Assembly (NCBI GenBank): GCA_016185125.1
Contig: JACPOC010000026.1
Span: forward strand, 1 to 64,000
Source: Bacteroidota bacterium
GTDB taxonomy: Bacteria > Bacteroidota > Bacteroidia > B-17B0 > Aurantibacillaceae
Direction: 5' to 3'
Length of the DNA stretch: 64,000 bases
This document shows positions 16,952 to 25,129 of this stretch, piece by piece. Position numbers and translations under genes: made by a program. The notes under the pieces are model-generated. The model did not search any database and was not told the DNA's origin. It saw only the letters and a program-made list of their open reading frames with translations. How positions within the stretch are numbered: the stretch's first letter is position 1; each line of letters starts with the position of its first letter.

Positions 16952-18898
16952 ATGCGCAAAACATCTTATCTCTGCACCCGTTTTATTTGCGTACTTATTT
17001 TCTGTACTTTTTCTTTCATGCTGCAATCGCAGATGCTCAAATCGGTGGTTTATGATTTCGACGGATTTGACGTGGGGCAAACCAATTTACCGGAAGGTGA
17101 TTATAAATATGGCGACCTTAGTTATCAGGTTTCGGCAAACCCCGGAACCGTTAGTGATATGCTTGGCGACCGTGTGCTTAAATTAAATCTTGACTGGAAT
17201 GCGGGTTACGGCGCTTTTGGCAGAGGAATTTCAAGATATATCGAATTTAATACCAATCAAGATATATTTAATTTTTTCATCTATAATCCGGCATCCAATA
17301 ATCAAAACGCGGTAATTGAAGTTAAAATTGCCGATGACGATGATGCTAGTAACGCTTATGAAAACGCCAATGATGATGTTTGGAAGAAAAATGTAATTGT
17401 TCCCGGAGGCGCGGGCTGGCAATTAATCTCAATTCCTTTAAAAGATTTTACGGATGCTAATACCGGGGGCAACGGGATTTTTGACATGGCTTTCACGCAA
17501 AATAAAGGCATGATTTTATTAGTTGAGTTTAGATTTACCAAGCCCGCTCCTACTTCGCCATCCGCCGTTTTTTATATAGATATGATAAATTTCAGCGACG
17601 GTATTTTACCACGCGGTTCCACTGAATTTGACTTACCATATAAAAGTCCTTCCGACCAATGTTTACTCGGCGCTTTTGAAGTAGAGGCGCCCGGGCAGTA
17701 CCAGTTAATTCCTCAGCATTTTGAAGCCCTTTTTTCAATGCCTATGAAAAAATTAAAATATACCAACTGTTTTCTTCAATGGGCCAATAACGGCAATACA
17801 ACGCCGCATGCAATGCCCGGCCCGGGTTTGCAAACTTTAATAAATAATGGCTACACGCCCATTCTTACCTGGGAACCTTTGTTTGAAGGCTTCGCTCATT
17901 TAGATCCGGTTCAACCCAAACTTCAAAATATTATTAATGGAGATTACGATTCCTATATTGATAATTTTGCGGATAACATAAAATTATTATCCGACACCAT
18001 CATCATTCGTTTTATGCATGAGTTTGATGGCGATTGGTATCCTTGGTGCGTTTCACAAAATGGCGGCGACCCAAATAAATACATCACCGCCTTTCGAACA
18101 GTTGTGGATAGATTCCGATCCAAAGGCGCTACAAAAATAAAATGGATGTGGTGTCCAAATTCTGATTATGCGCCCTATGAATCGTACAATTGGTTTGTAT
18201 CGGCCTATCCCGGCGATACCTATGTAGATTTAGTGGCTACCGATGTTTACAACAATCACTACCCCTCAAGCTTGCCGTGGTGGAGATCTTTCAGATGGCA
18301 AACTGCTGAGAGTTATTATTATTTAAATAAATACTTCCCCGGCAAACCAATGTTTATTGCGGAGTTAGGCTGCCGCGAAAGAGCAATTACCGAAGATCCA
18401 TCTTCTGAAACCAAAGCTGCCTGGTTCGCGCGCATGGATAAAGAATTACAATCCAATTTTAGAAAAGTAAGAGGCTTGGTGTTTTTTAATGCGGTTGCCA
18501 GTCAAAATTGGTTTATAAACACTTCTTCTTCTTCACTCGCCTCTATTAAAAATAATATCTGGACGGATAACTATTATTTTCTCACGCAAAGCACAACCGC
18601 CATTGAGGAAAACGAATATGGCGGCGGATTATACGTATATCCAAATCCTAATACAGGAATTGTAACCCTCAGCTATAATTCATCAAAGCCCAAAGAATCG
18701 TTTTCTATTGTTATTTATAATGCCACCGGAAAAAGTGTTTATTCAGAAATATTAAATAAGCCGGCAGATTCTTTTACCCGGCATGTAGATGTAAGTGTTC
18801 TTCCAAAAGGAATTTATCTGGTAGAAATGGAAGCGACTGACTCAAAAAATTCAGGTAAGTCAAAAATAAAAGAAGTAAGGAAGCTGATCTTACAGTAA
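16952..18898 (+). CDS. Secreted GH26-like glycoside hydrolase with N-terminal carbohydrate-binding module and T9SS tag
   Basis: 648 residues: signal peptide; a beta-sandwich of about 190 residues (VVYDFDGFDVGQ ... VFYIDMINFSDG) resembling CBM11-like modules; a (beta/alpha)8 domain with GH26 hallmarks, acid/base Glu357 in RFMHEFDGDWYPWC and nucleophile Glu471 in MFIAELGC; and a C-terminal T9SS type A domain (VYPNPNTGIVTLSY ... GIYLVEMEAT). GH26 enzymes are mostly beta-mannanases, also lichenases and exo-mannobiohydrolases, so a beta-1,4-mannan-type substrate is the first guess. It follows the VTC/DUF4956/DUF2490 genes by short gaps, suggesting the run handles an extracellular glycan. The minus-strand gene at 25130 is a paralogue without the sorting domain. 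Confidence 0.85.
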   Translation: MRKTSYLCTRFICVLIFCTFSFMLQSQMLKSVVYDFDGFDVGQTNLPEGDYKYGDLSYQVSANPGTVSDMLGDRVLKLNLDWNAGYGAFGRGISRYIEFNTNQDIFNFFIYNPASNNQNAVIEVKIADDDDASNAYENANDDVWKKNVIVPGGAGWQLISIPLKDFTDANTGGNGIFDMAFTQNKGMILLVEFRFTKPAPTSPSAVFYIDMINFSDGILPRGSTEFDLPYKSPSDQCLLGAFEVEAPGQYQLIPQHFEALFSMPMKKLKYTNCFLQWANNGNTTPHAMPGPGLQTLINNGYTPILTWEPLFEGFAHLDPVQPKLQNIINGDYDSYIDNFADNIKLLSDTIIIRFMHEFDGDWYPWCVSQNGGDPNKYITAFRTVVDRFRSKGATKIKWMWCPNSDYAPYESYNWFVSAYPGDTYVDLVATDVYNNHYPSSLPWWRSFRWQTAESYYYLNKYFPGKPMFIAELGCRERAITEDPSSETKAAWFARMDKELQSNFRKVRGLVFFNAVASQNWFINTSSSSLASIKNNIWTDNYYFLTQSTTAIEENEYGGGLYVYPNPNTGIVTLSYNSSKPKESFSIVIYNATGKSVYSEILNKPADSFTRHVDVSVLPKGIYLVEMEATDSKNSGKSKIKEVRKLILQ

Positions 18899-18958
18899 GA
18901 AAGCTATTTATTTTTTGACAATTCATTATTTTGCGATTATAACCTTTACATAAAATTC

Positions 18959-19843
18959 ATGAACAATATACCTCCTTCAAAACCGAAATATGGCCATCTA
19001 TTAGGCGAGGAGCAAACTTTACGACTACTAAAATTATTCTCCGAAATTGAATCAGGCAAATACGAAAAAGCAGAAGTTACTATTTTTCATTTGAAAGGTT
19101 TTAAACATCCTATACATCTCAGAAGTATTCGTGCAGACATGCAATCCTTTGTAAATACTTTTATTGATCCTTATTTAGAAAAAAAACCATATTTACGCGA
19201 CGCTAAATTTGTTATTGACGCGGGCGCGAACATTGGCTTTACGGCGGTTTTATTTGCTAACTGGTGGCCTGATTGTAAAATTATAAGTATTGAACCGGAT
19301 AAAGAAAATTACGAACTAACTCTTATCAATACCAAATCTTATAAAAACATAACCGTATTACACGGCGGTTTATGGAACAAAGAAATTCCTTTAAAAATTG
19401 AAGCGGGACAGGAAGATGGTTTCGTGGTTAAAGAAGTGGTTTCAAACGATCAATCAAAAATACCATCAGAAAACCTGACACAAGGAATATCCATTGATCA
19501 ATTAATTAAAACATATCAGATACCGCAAATTGATTTTTTAAAAATGAATATTGAAGGCAGCGAGAAAGAGATCTTCAGTGAAAATTATGAGAAATGGCTG
19601 CCCATTACAAAAAGCATGCTCATTGAATTGCACCACGGAAAAAACGCCGGCTGCTCAAAAGCAGTTTTTACAACCATTAATAAATACGATTTTGCAGTCG
19701 CTGAAACTGCCACTTACGGAATCCTCTTTGCAAAAGAATCCACTTACCGGGCATGGTACGCCAAATGGTATAAGCAAGAAATTTATGAACCCAATATTAA
19801 TAAGCAAAGGTTTCCGCAATTTTATCTCGACCAAGTGCCCTAA
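18959..19843 (+). CDS. FkbM-family methyltransferase
   Basis: 294 residues, cytoplasmic. SAM-binding motif I in FVIDAGANIGFTAVLFANWW, the acidic residue in IISIEPDKENYELT, and the FkbM-type motif IDFLKMNIEGSEKEIFSE with MLIELHHG. FkbM enzymes O-methylate sugars or small molecules and are frequent in surface-glycan loci. It lies 60 bases after the GH26 gene, same strand, so it may modify the same glycan; a shadow ORF (19551-19850) in another frame is not real. Substrate unknown. Confidence 0.85.
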   Translation: MNNIPPSKPKYGHLLGEEQTLRLLKLFSEIESGKYEKAEVTIFHLKGFKHPIHLRSIRADMQSFVNTFIDPYLEKKPYLRDAKFVIDAGANIGFTAVLFANWWPDCKIISIEPDKENYELTLINTKSYKNITVLHGGLWNKEIPLKIEAGQEDGFVVKEVVSNDQSKIPSENLTQGISIDQLIKTYQIPQIDFLKMNIEGSEKEIFSENYEKWLPITKSMLIELHHGKNAGCSKAVFTTINKYDFAVAETATYGILFAKESTYRAWYAKWYKQEIYEPNINKQRFPQFYLDQVP

Positions 19844-19901
19844 TTATTAATTCTATCTTAAAAAAGATGGCTTGTTGCTGAAATGTTAAGAAAACAATAA
19901 T

Positions 19902-20141
19902 CTACCATTCCCCAAGCCCGGAATGTTAAAATTTAAAAGAACCTACCATTCCCCAAGCCCGGAATGTTAAAATCTAAAAGAATGCACCATTCCCCAGTTC
20001 CGGAACGATAAAATCTAAAAGAACCTACCATTCGCCAGAACCGGAATGATAAAATCTAAAAGGATCTACCATTCGCCAGTTCCGGAATGTTAAAATCTAA
20101 AAGAATGTATCATTCCCCAGAACCGGAATGATAGGAAAGGC
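19902..20141. repeat. Tandem array of 41-bp hairpin-forming repeats (about 5.8 copies)
   Basis: Units begin at 19902, 19943, 19984, 20025, 20066 and 20107, exactly 41 bases apart. Each carries CATTCC-loop-GGAATG (CATTCGCC in two units) followed by the spacer TTAAAATCTAAAAGAA. The stem is nearly constant, while the loop core varies: AAGC in units 1-2, then GTTC, GAAC, GTTC, GAAC in units 3-6. GTTC and GAAC are complementary, so neighbouring hairpins could pair through their loops. It fills the gap between the FkbM gene and the subtilase promoter. Spacers are repeated, not unique, so it is not CRISPR. Confidence 0.9.
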
Positions 20142-20249
20142 AATAATCCGGCATTTTTCTTCTCCCGAATGTTAAGGCCTGTTAGTTTCGCTTACTGTAT
20201 ATGAGCCTTGTAAATATTATTTTAAATTTTTAACATATTTTTAAATTTA

Positions 20250-20280
20250 TTTGCTTGTATATATAAATATGGTATATTTG
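20250..20280 (+). promoter_or_regulatory. Bacteroidota-type promoter of the subtilase gene
   Basis: TTTG at 20250-20253, exactly 19 bases, then TATATTTG at 20273-20280: an essentially perfect Bacteroidota -33/-7 promoter. The predicted transcription start lies about 10 bases before the ATG at 20299, supporting that ATG as the true start rather than the in-frame ATG at 20369. Confidence 0.7.
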
Positions 20281-20298
20281 TTATATAAAACATTACAC

Positions 20299-20368
20299 AT
20301 GAAAAACACCTTCACCCCCCCCCCGCAAGGTAAAACAAGCCTTAAACGGCTTTAAATGCTTAATAGCC
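20299..20368 (+). other. Out-of-frame true 5' end of the subtilase gene (start codon and signal-peptide n-region)
   Basis: ATG at 20299 reads MKNTFTPPP into a 10-C run and then hits a TAA. In the frame of the downstream protease, the same DNA after the C run reads RKVKQALNGFKCLIA and joins MLFAFVSLTAQ without a stop, completing a normal signal peptide with a basic n-region. Removing one C (9 C) or adding two (12 C) restores one continuous frame. The gene is therefore off in this sequence unless translation restarts at 20369 or the C count is an assembly error. Confidence 0.7.
20315..20324. repeat. Homopolymer of 10 C, candidate phase-variation tract
   Basis: Ten consecutive C in an AT-rich genome region, six codons into the subtilase gene. 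Such tracts gain or lose bases by slipped-strand mispairing and switch reading frame. It lies between the promoter plus ATG and the in-frame protease body. Confidence 0.8.
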
Positions 20369-23300
20369 ATGCTTTTTGCATTTGTTTCACTAACCGCTCA
20401 AACAAACGATTATTATTGGTATAAAGGCCAAAAAATCCAGTTAGAAATAAATTATAATTATTTATTCGTTGCATCAAAATCTAATATTAATTACAATACT
20501 GTATTTAATAAATTCAATCACCAAGTTGAAAGTGAGAAAGAAGGGGTGACTAATTCTGCGAATGAAAGTGAACCTAAATATTGGAAACTCTTAAAAATTA
20601 AAAACACGCAACTCAACAAACTTCAAAATGCATCATTAGTTGCAGAACTGAAAAAAGAAAACATTGATTATATTGGCCCTGTAGTAGGTAATCAATACCC
20701 AAGAGGTTTAACTAATTATTTTTACGTAAAACTAAAGCAAATAAGTGATACGGCCTTATTGAATCAAAAAGCCAAACAGACTCACTGCCAAGTAATCCGA
20801 CAAGTTAGATATATGCCTGAATGGTATATGTTAACATGCAACAAAAACTCGAACGGAAATACCCTTGAATTATCGAACTACTTTGCCGAAACAACTCTTT
20901 TTGAAGCTACAGACCCCGGCTTTATGTTTAATTTTACAAAGAGTTGTGTTACAGACCCATTATTTCCCCAGCAATGGGGGATGCAGAATTCCACAAATCC
21001 TAACATAGATATTAATGCCTGTGATGCCTGGACTCATACCCAAGGAAGTGATAATATAATTGTAGCAGTATTTGATACGGGTATGGAATTAACCCACACA
21101 GAATATTCTAAAAGTCTTTTGCCTCTATCTTACGATACTCAAACGCATACTTCACCCGCAATTGTGTATGGTGCCCATGGTACGCAAGTTGGGGGCATTA
21201 TTGGAGCTAATCACAATGGTAATCAATTAGCAGGGGTTGCTCCTAATTCAAAGTTAATGTCGGTAAGCCACTCATTCAATAATACTGCAAATATAATTAC
21301 AGAATTTGCGGAGGGCATTTCATGGGCCTGGCAAAATGGCGCAAGCATCATTAATAATTCATGGGGAGATCAGGCTGGCGCGGCAAATTTTCTACATAGT
21401 TTTTTGTTGGAAAGCGCAATCTATAATGCAATGAATCTTGGTAGAAATGGACTTGGAACTGTAATGGTTTTTGCGGCAGGTAACTGGGAAGTTGTAGATT
21501 ATCCTGCAAATGTAAACAGTTTATCGGATATATTAGCTGTTGGAGGGATTAACTCGTCTGGTATACGATCAATTTATTCCCAGCCCGGTGCAGCGGTTAT
21601 TTCAGCCTCTGCCTTTGAACCTGCCTTAGATGTGGTTGCCCCCGGTACAGGTGTGCTTACAACAGATCTAAATAATTCAACAGTTTTTACTGGTGGGACA
21701 TCTTTTGCAGCGCCGCATGTGGCGGGTTTGGCGGCCTTAATATTATCAGTTAACCATAACCTTACCCAAAAACAGGTGGTAACTATTATTGAAACCACCT
21801 GTCAAAAACTCAGTTCATACCTTTATTTACCTAATACGGCCCGCCCTAATGGCACATGGAACATTGAAACGGGCTATGGTTTAATTGATGCTATTGCTGC
21901 TGTATTAATGGCTGAGTCTTTGTGTACTTCTAACCAGCTAGACTTATTTTCAAAAGATGGCTATACGGATTTTGGTATCACTCCCAATCCTGCAAATGCC
22001 TTTCAGTTCAATGCTGAAAACCCCCACATGTGGAAAAGCAAGGATATTTGGGTAAGAAATCAGCCTGACGGAAATATCAATGAAACACACCAAAACCCTA
22101 CACATAGCCAAACAAACTATGTATACGTTAAAGTGAGAAACATAGGTTGCGTTTCTTCCTTCGGAACTGAGCAGCTTGATTTACGCTGGGCAAAAGCGGC
22201 TACTTCTTTGGCCTGGCCTGCTTACTGGGATGGAAGCACCTTAATAAATACCGCATTAGCGGGCGATATAGTTGGCGTGCAAACCATTCCGGTTATTCCT
22301 CCGGGAGGTTCTGCCATAGTTGAAATACAGTGGATACCTCCTAACCCTAATCTTTACACCGGTATTAATACAGAACCTTGGCATTTTTGTCTGCTTTCAC
22401 AAATAATAAGTCCTGACGACCCTATACCCTTTGTAACGTCTAATATTCATAACTATGTAAAAATAAATAATAATATAGCCTGGAAAAATTTAACGGTGGT
22501 TGATAATATTCCGAAAGGTGGAAATGTATGTATAACAGATCTGATGGAGCGCCTGGGTGTTGCCGTGGGCGTGGTAGGCGGAACCGCAACCACAGCTTAT
22601 GATATCAGCTTCTCAGTGCCACGCGAAGAACGGGCCAAACCGATAACAAACGAGGGCAAAGTAATGATTGCGCTTGACAACCAACTTTATCAAAAATGGG
22701 TGCAAGGCGGTAAAAAAGGAACAGGTTTTAAAGAAGTTTTATCTCCACCCATGTCTTCACAGGGGATGTCAAATAACAACATTAATTCAAACTCTCCCGT
22801 TGTAATTTCCAGCCGAAAAATGTTTGTAATAACCAATCCTTCCGCTAGTTTTAATAACATTACCCTTGAAGCAAATGAATACAGAACCACTTCTATGATG
22901 GTGGTTTACCCCACGGGTTCTGTTTCCACTAAAACAAATTTTTTTTACGAGATAATACAAAAAGAAAGTTTAACCCAAACCATTATTGGCGGGGTAGAAT
23001 ATGAAGTTAGAAAGCCGGATTGCAGTGATAGATTAAATAGTGCAGGCAGCGATTTAACTATTGCAAAGGGTTGCTCCGCTTTCTTGAACGCTTCGCCGGT
23101 TAGGCCTTGCGCCACTTATGTATGGCTTAATGCCAACGGCAGCGTTATAGCCACAACGCCCAATTTTAGCGTTAAACCTAACCAGAGTACGGAATATACA
23201 CTTAAAAGTATTTCAGCAGAAGGCTGTATAAGTGAAGATAAGGTAATGGTAAACGTGTTGAACCAACCTTGCCTTAAAGATCGGGAAATTGTTATTATAA

Positions 23301-23530
23301 GCCCCAACCCTGCATATGGTTCGGCCAAAGTAGAATACAAAACAAATAATGCGGGTAACGCTTATCTTCGCCTGATTAAAACGGATAACGCGGTTAATAA
23401 GAACTACCCGTTAAATACTCAGCTTAACGAAATAATTTTAAACATCTCAGATTGCAGTCCGGGCATTTATATCCTTTCATTAATATGCGATGGGCTGAAT
23501 GCGGATAATAAAATGCTGATTGTTCAATAA
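20369..23530 (+). CDS. Secreted subtilisin-like serine protease (S8) with T9SS sorting domain
   Basis: The open frame gives 1053 residues, but the natural product probably starts at 20299 (see the poly-C entry); as opened here the signal peptide lacks its basic n-region. Catalytic triad of S8 peptidases: Asp236 (VAVFDTGMEL), His270 (YGAHGTQVGG) and Ser445 (GGTSFAAPHVAG), with the oxyanion Asn in MVFAAGNW. An N-terminal propeptide of ~190 residues precedes the catalytic domain; beta-sandwich domains follow, and the C-terminus is a T9SS type A tag (IISPNPAYGSAKVEY ... PGIYILSLICDG). Predicted extracellular protease. It leads a run with a second T9SS-tagged protein 17 bases downstream. Upstream lie the tandem hairpin array and a near-perfect promoter. 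Confidence 0.88.
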   Translation: MLFAFVSLTAQTNDYYWYKGQKIQLEINYNYLFVASKSNINYNTVFNKFNHQVESEKEGVTNSANESEPKYWKLLKIKNTQLNKLQNASLVAELKKENIDYIGPVVGNQYPRGLTNYFYVKLKQISDTALLNQKAKQTHCQVIRQVRYMPEWYMLTCNKNSNGNTLELSNYFAETTLFEATDPGFMFNFTKSCVTDPLFPQQWGMQNSTNPNIDINACDAWTHTQGSDNIIVAVFDTGMELTHTEYSKSLLPLSYDTQTHTSPAIVYGAHGTQVGGIIGANHNGNQLAGVAPNSKLMSVSHSFNNTANIITEFAEGISWAWQNGASIINNSWGDQAGAANFLHSFLLESAIYNAMNLGRNGLGTVMVFAAGNWEVVDYPANVNSLSDILAVGGINSSGIRSIYSQPGAAVISASAFEPALDVVAPGTGVLTTDLNNSTVFTGGTSFAAPHVAGLAALILSVNHNLTQKQVVTIIETTCQKLSSYLYLPNTARPNGTWNIETGYGLIDAIAAVLMAESLCTSNQLDLFSKDGYTDFGITPNPANAFQFNAENPHMWKSKDIWVRNQPDGNINETHQNPTHSQTNYVYVKVRNIGCVSSFGTEQLDLRWAKAATSLAWPAYWDGSTLINTALAGDIVGVQTIPVIPPGGSAIVEIQWIPPNPNLYTGINTEPWHFCLLSQIISPDDPIPFVTSNIHNYVKINNNIAWKNLTVVDNIPKGGNVCITDLMERLGVAVGVVGGTATTAYDISFSVPREERAKPITNEGKVMIALDNQLYQKWVQGGKKGTGFKEVLSPPMSSQGMSNNNINSNSPVVISSRKMFVITNPSASFNNITLEANEYRTTSMMVVYPTGSVSTKTNFFYEIIQKESLTQTIIGGVEYEVRKPDCSDRLNSAGSDLTIAKGCSAFLNASPVRPCATYVWLNANGSVIATTPNFSVKPNQSTEYTLKSISAEGCISEDKVMVNVLNQPCLKDREIVIISPNPAYGSAKVEYKTNNAGNAYLRLIKTDNAVNKNYPLNTQLNEIILNISDCSPGIYILSLICDGLNADNKMLIVQ

Positions 23531-23547
23531 TTTAAAAATAATTAACT

Positions 23548-24213
23548 ATGAAAATATTATTTAAATACGTTCTCACTTTTCTCTGTATAATAGCAATGAC
23601 TAATAATATAATAGCGCAATTTGTAAACCAGACTTTAACATTCCTGCCATCAAACCCAACTACTACAGATAACATTAAAGTTGTAAGCGAGAATCAGTTT
23701 GGAAATACATCCTGTAATATGACTTCCTCAACCATCACCTCAACTAATTATAAAATAGACGTAACTGCATACCATAATATTGGGTTGAATAATGCAATTT
23801 GCTATACAAAAGACACTATTACTATAGGCAGCTTTGCTCCAGGTGCTTATAAGCTGGTATATACCATCCGCCATACTTCTACAAACAACCAATATGGCAA
23901 AGACTCCCTTAATTTTACCATCACTGGGCCTAACGGTGTAAAAGAAACGGAAGCCTTGCAGCATCTAAAACTTTACCCAAACCCGGTAAAAGATGTTTTA
24001 ATAATAGAATCTGCGCAGCCTAGCTTAACGGAAGACCTCGATTATACTCTTGTAACTATTTTAGGTCAGGAGCTTGCCGATAAAAAAAGTAAAGCCTCTA
24101 TTTTAAAGGATAATACCTTGGCGATAAATATAAAAGACCTGCCCGCGGGTATTTATTTTATCCGCTTTAATTACAAGGGGCAATTCCTCACCAAAAAAAT
24201 TATTAAGGAGTAA
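23548..24213 (+). CDS. Small secreted protein with T9SS sorting domain
   Basis: 221 residues. Signal peptide (YVLTFLCIIAMTNNIIAQ), an Ig-like beta domain of ~100 residues with two Cys (TSCNMTS, NAICYTKD), then a T9SS type A tag (LKLYPNPVKDVLIIES ... PAGIYFIRFNYKGQFLTKKIIK). No catalytic motif visible. 17 bases after the subtilase stop, so co-transcribed and perhaps a partner, substrate or inhibitor of it; that is inference from position only. Confidence 0.75.
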   Translation: MKILFKYVLTFLCIIAMTNNIIAQFVNQTLTFLPSNPTTTDNIKVVSENQFGNTSCNMTSSTITSTNYKIDVTAYHNIGLNNAICYTKDTITIGSFAPGAYKLVYTIRHTSTNNQYGKDSLNFTITGPNGVKETEALQHLKLYPNPVKDVLIIESAQPSLTEDLDYTLVTILGQELADKKSKASILKDNTLAINIKDLPAGIYFIRFNYKGQFLTKKIIKE

Positions 24214-24271
24214 ACAATAAACCCCCACCCCCAACCGTTATATCAAATATAAACCCATAAAACCCATAGCC

Positions 24272-24985
24272 ATGCAAAAACCCTGGATATACACCAACAA
24301 CACTTTTGAGGTAAACACACAGGGCAGCCATAAAAAAATGCTTGCCCTAAGTGCCGATACCGAGGCCAAATTAAAAGCCGGGCCAAACGACCCTGCCATT
24401 AACGCGCTGTATCAGGCTTACTTTCCTGTGTATGATACTTACCGCCAAATTTATATTAATTACGATGTAGCCGCCGGTAATTACGAGGGCCAAACCCTTA
24501 ATGTGGAAAGCATTTTAAAAGAAAATATGCCCAAAGAAATAAGAAAATGGGAAGGCTATGTACGCAACATTTATCCTGAAGATAGCCCCGAGGAGCATTC
24601 TATTTTTCCTAATAAACGCAGTCCTTTTTTACACAGTACTTACGAAGACCGCATAAGCGCAGTAGCCTCGCTTGCCAAGCGCCTTTCTTTAGATAACAAT
24701 CCGGCCATTCAGGCTTACGCGGCCTCCGTACAAAGTTTTTATAACCTTTTAATAAGCGCCCGCGAAATTCAGCAAAATAACGAGGGTTTATTGGGCCATC
24801 TATCTGATATCCGGGAGCAGCAGCGTGTTTTATTGGCCGATGAACTTTACGGCGTTTTAGGAGGATTGATGCAAAAATTTAAAGCCGAACCCGATCAAAT
24901 TACCCGCTTTTTTGATCTTTCGCTGATACGTGAAACAGGCGGCACTAACGAAACTTTACCCAGCAACGCGCCGCCGGAAGCATGA
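24272..24985 (+). CDS. Uncharacterised cytoplasmic alpha-helical protein
   Basis: 237 residues, no signal peptide, no membrane helix. Mostly alpha-helical (ALYQAYFPVYDTYRQIYINYD, ISAVASLAKRLSL, YAASVQSFYNLLISAREIQQ) with a Pro/Glu-rich end (SNAPPEA). I do not recognise the family. Its third positions look richer in G/C than the surrounding genes, which could hint at recent transfer. It follows the T9SS pair by 58 bases in the same direction, but being cytoplasmic it need not share their function. Followed by a 144-base gap to the convergent GH26 gene, without an obvious terminator. Confidence 0.6.
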   Translation: MQKPWIYTNNTFEVNTQGSHKKMLALSADTEAKLKAGPNDPAINALYQAYFPVYDTYRQIYINYDVAAGNYEGQTLNVESILKENMPKEIRKWEGYVRNIYPEDSPEEHSIFPNKRSPFLHSTYEDRISAVASLAKRLSLDNNPAIQAYAASVQSFYNLLISAREIQQNNEGLLGHLSDIREQQRVLLADELYGVLGGLMQKFKAEPDQITRFFDLSLIRETGGTNETLPSNAPPEA

Positions 24986-25129
24986 TTTGCTAAAAGGGAT
25001 TGTTTAAATTATTGAGTAAATTTTAAGGCCGCATTGAATAACCCGGAAGCAAACCCGATAGGTATTGGTCCGAGGAATTCTTTTATTAAAATAAAGGAAT
25101 GATTTGCCTGTCTGTTTAAAAAGCAAAGT

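Noticed and set aside
19551-19850. Plus-strand 99-residue ORF overlapping the FkbM gene
   Set aside because: Out-of-frame shadow of the methyltransferase 3' half.
19902-20141. CRISPR-like spaced palindromic repeats
   Set aside because: The spacers between palindromes are nearly identical and part of the 41-bp unit, there is no cas gene, and the period is a simple tandem repeat.
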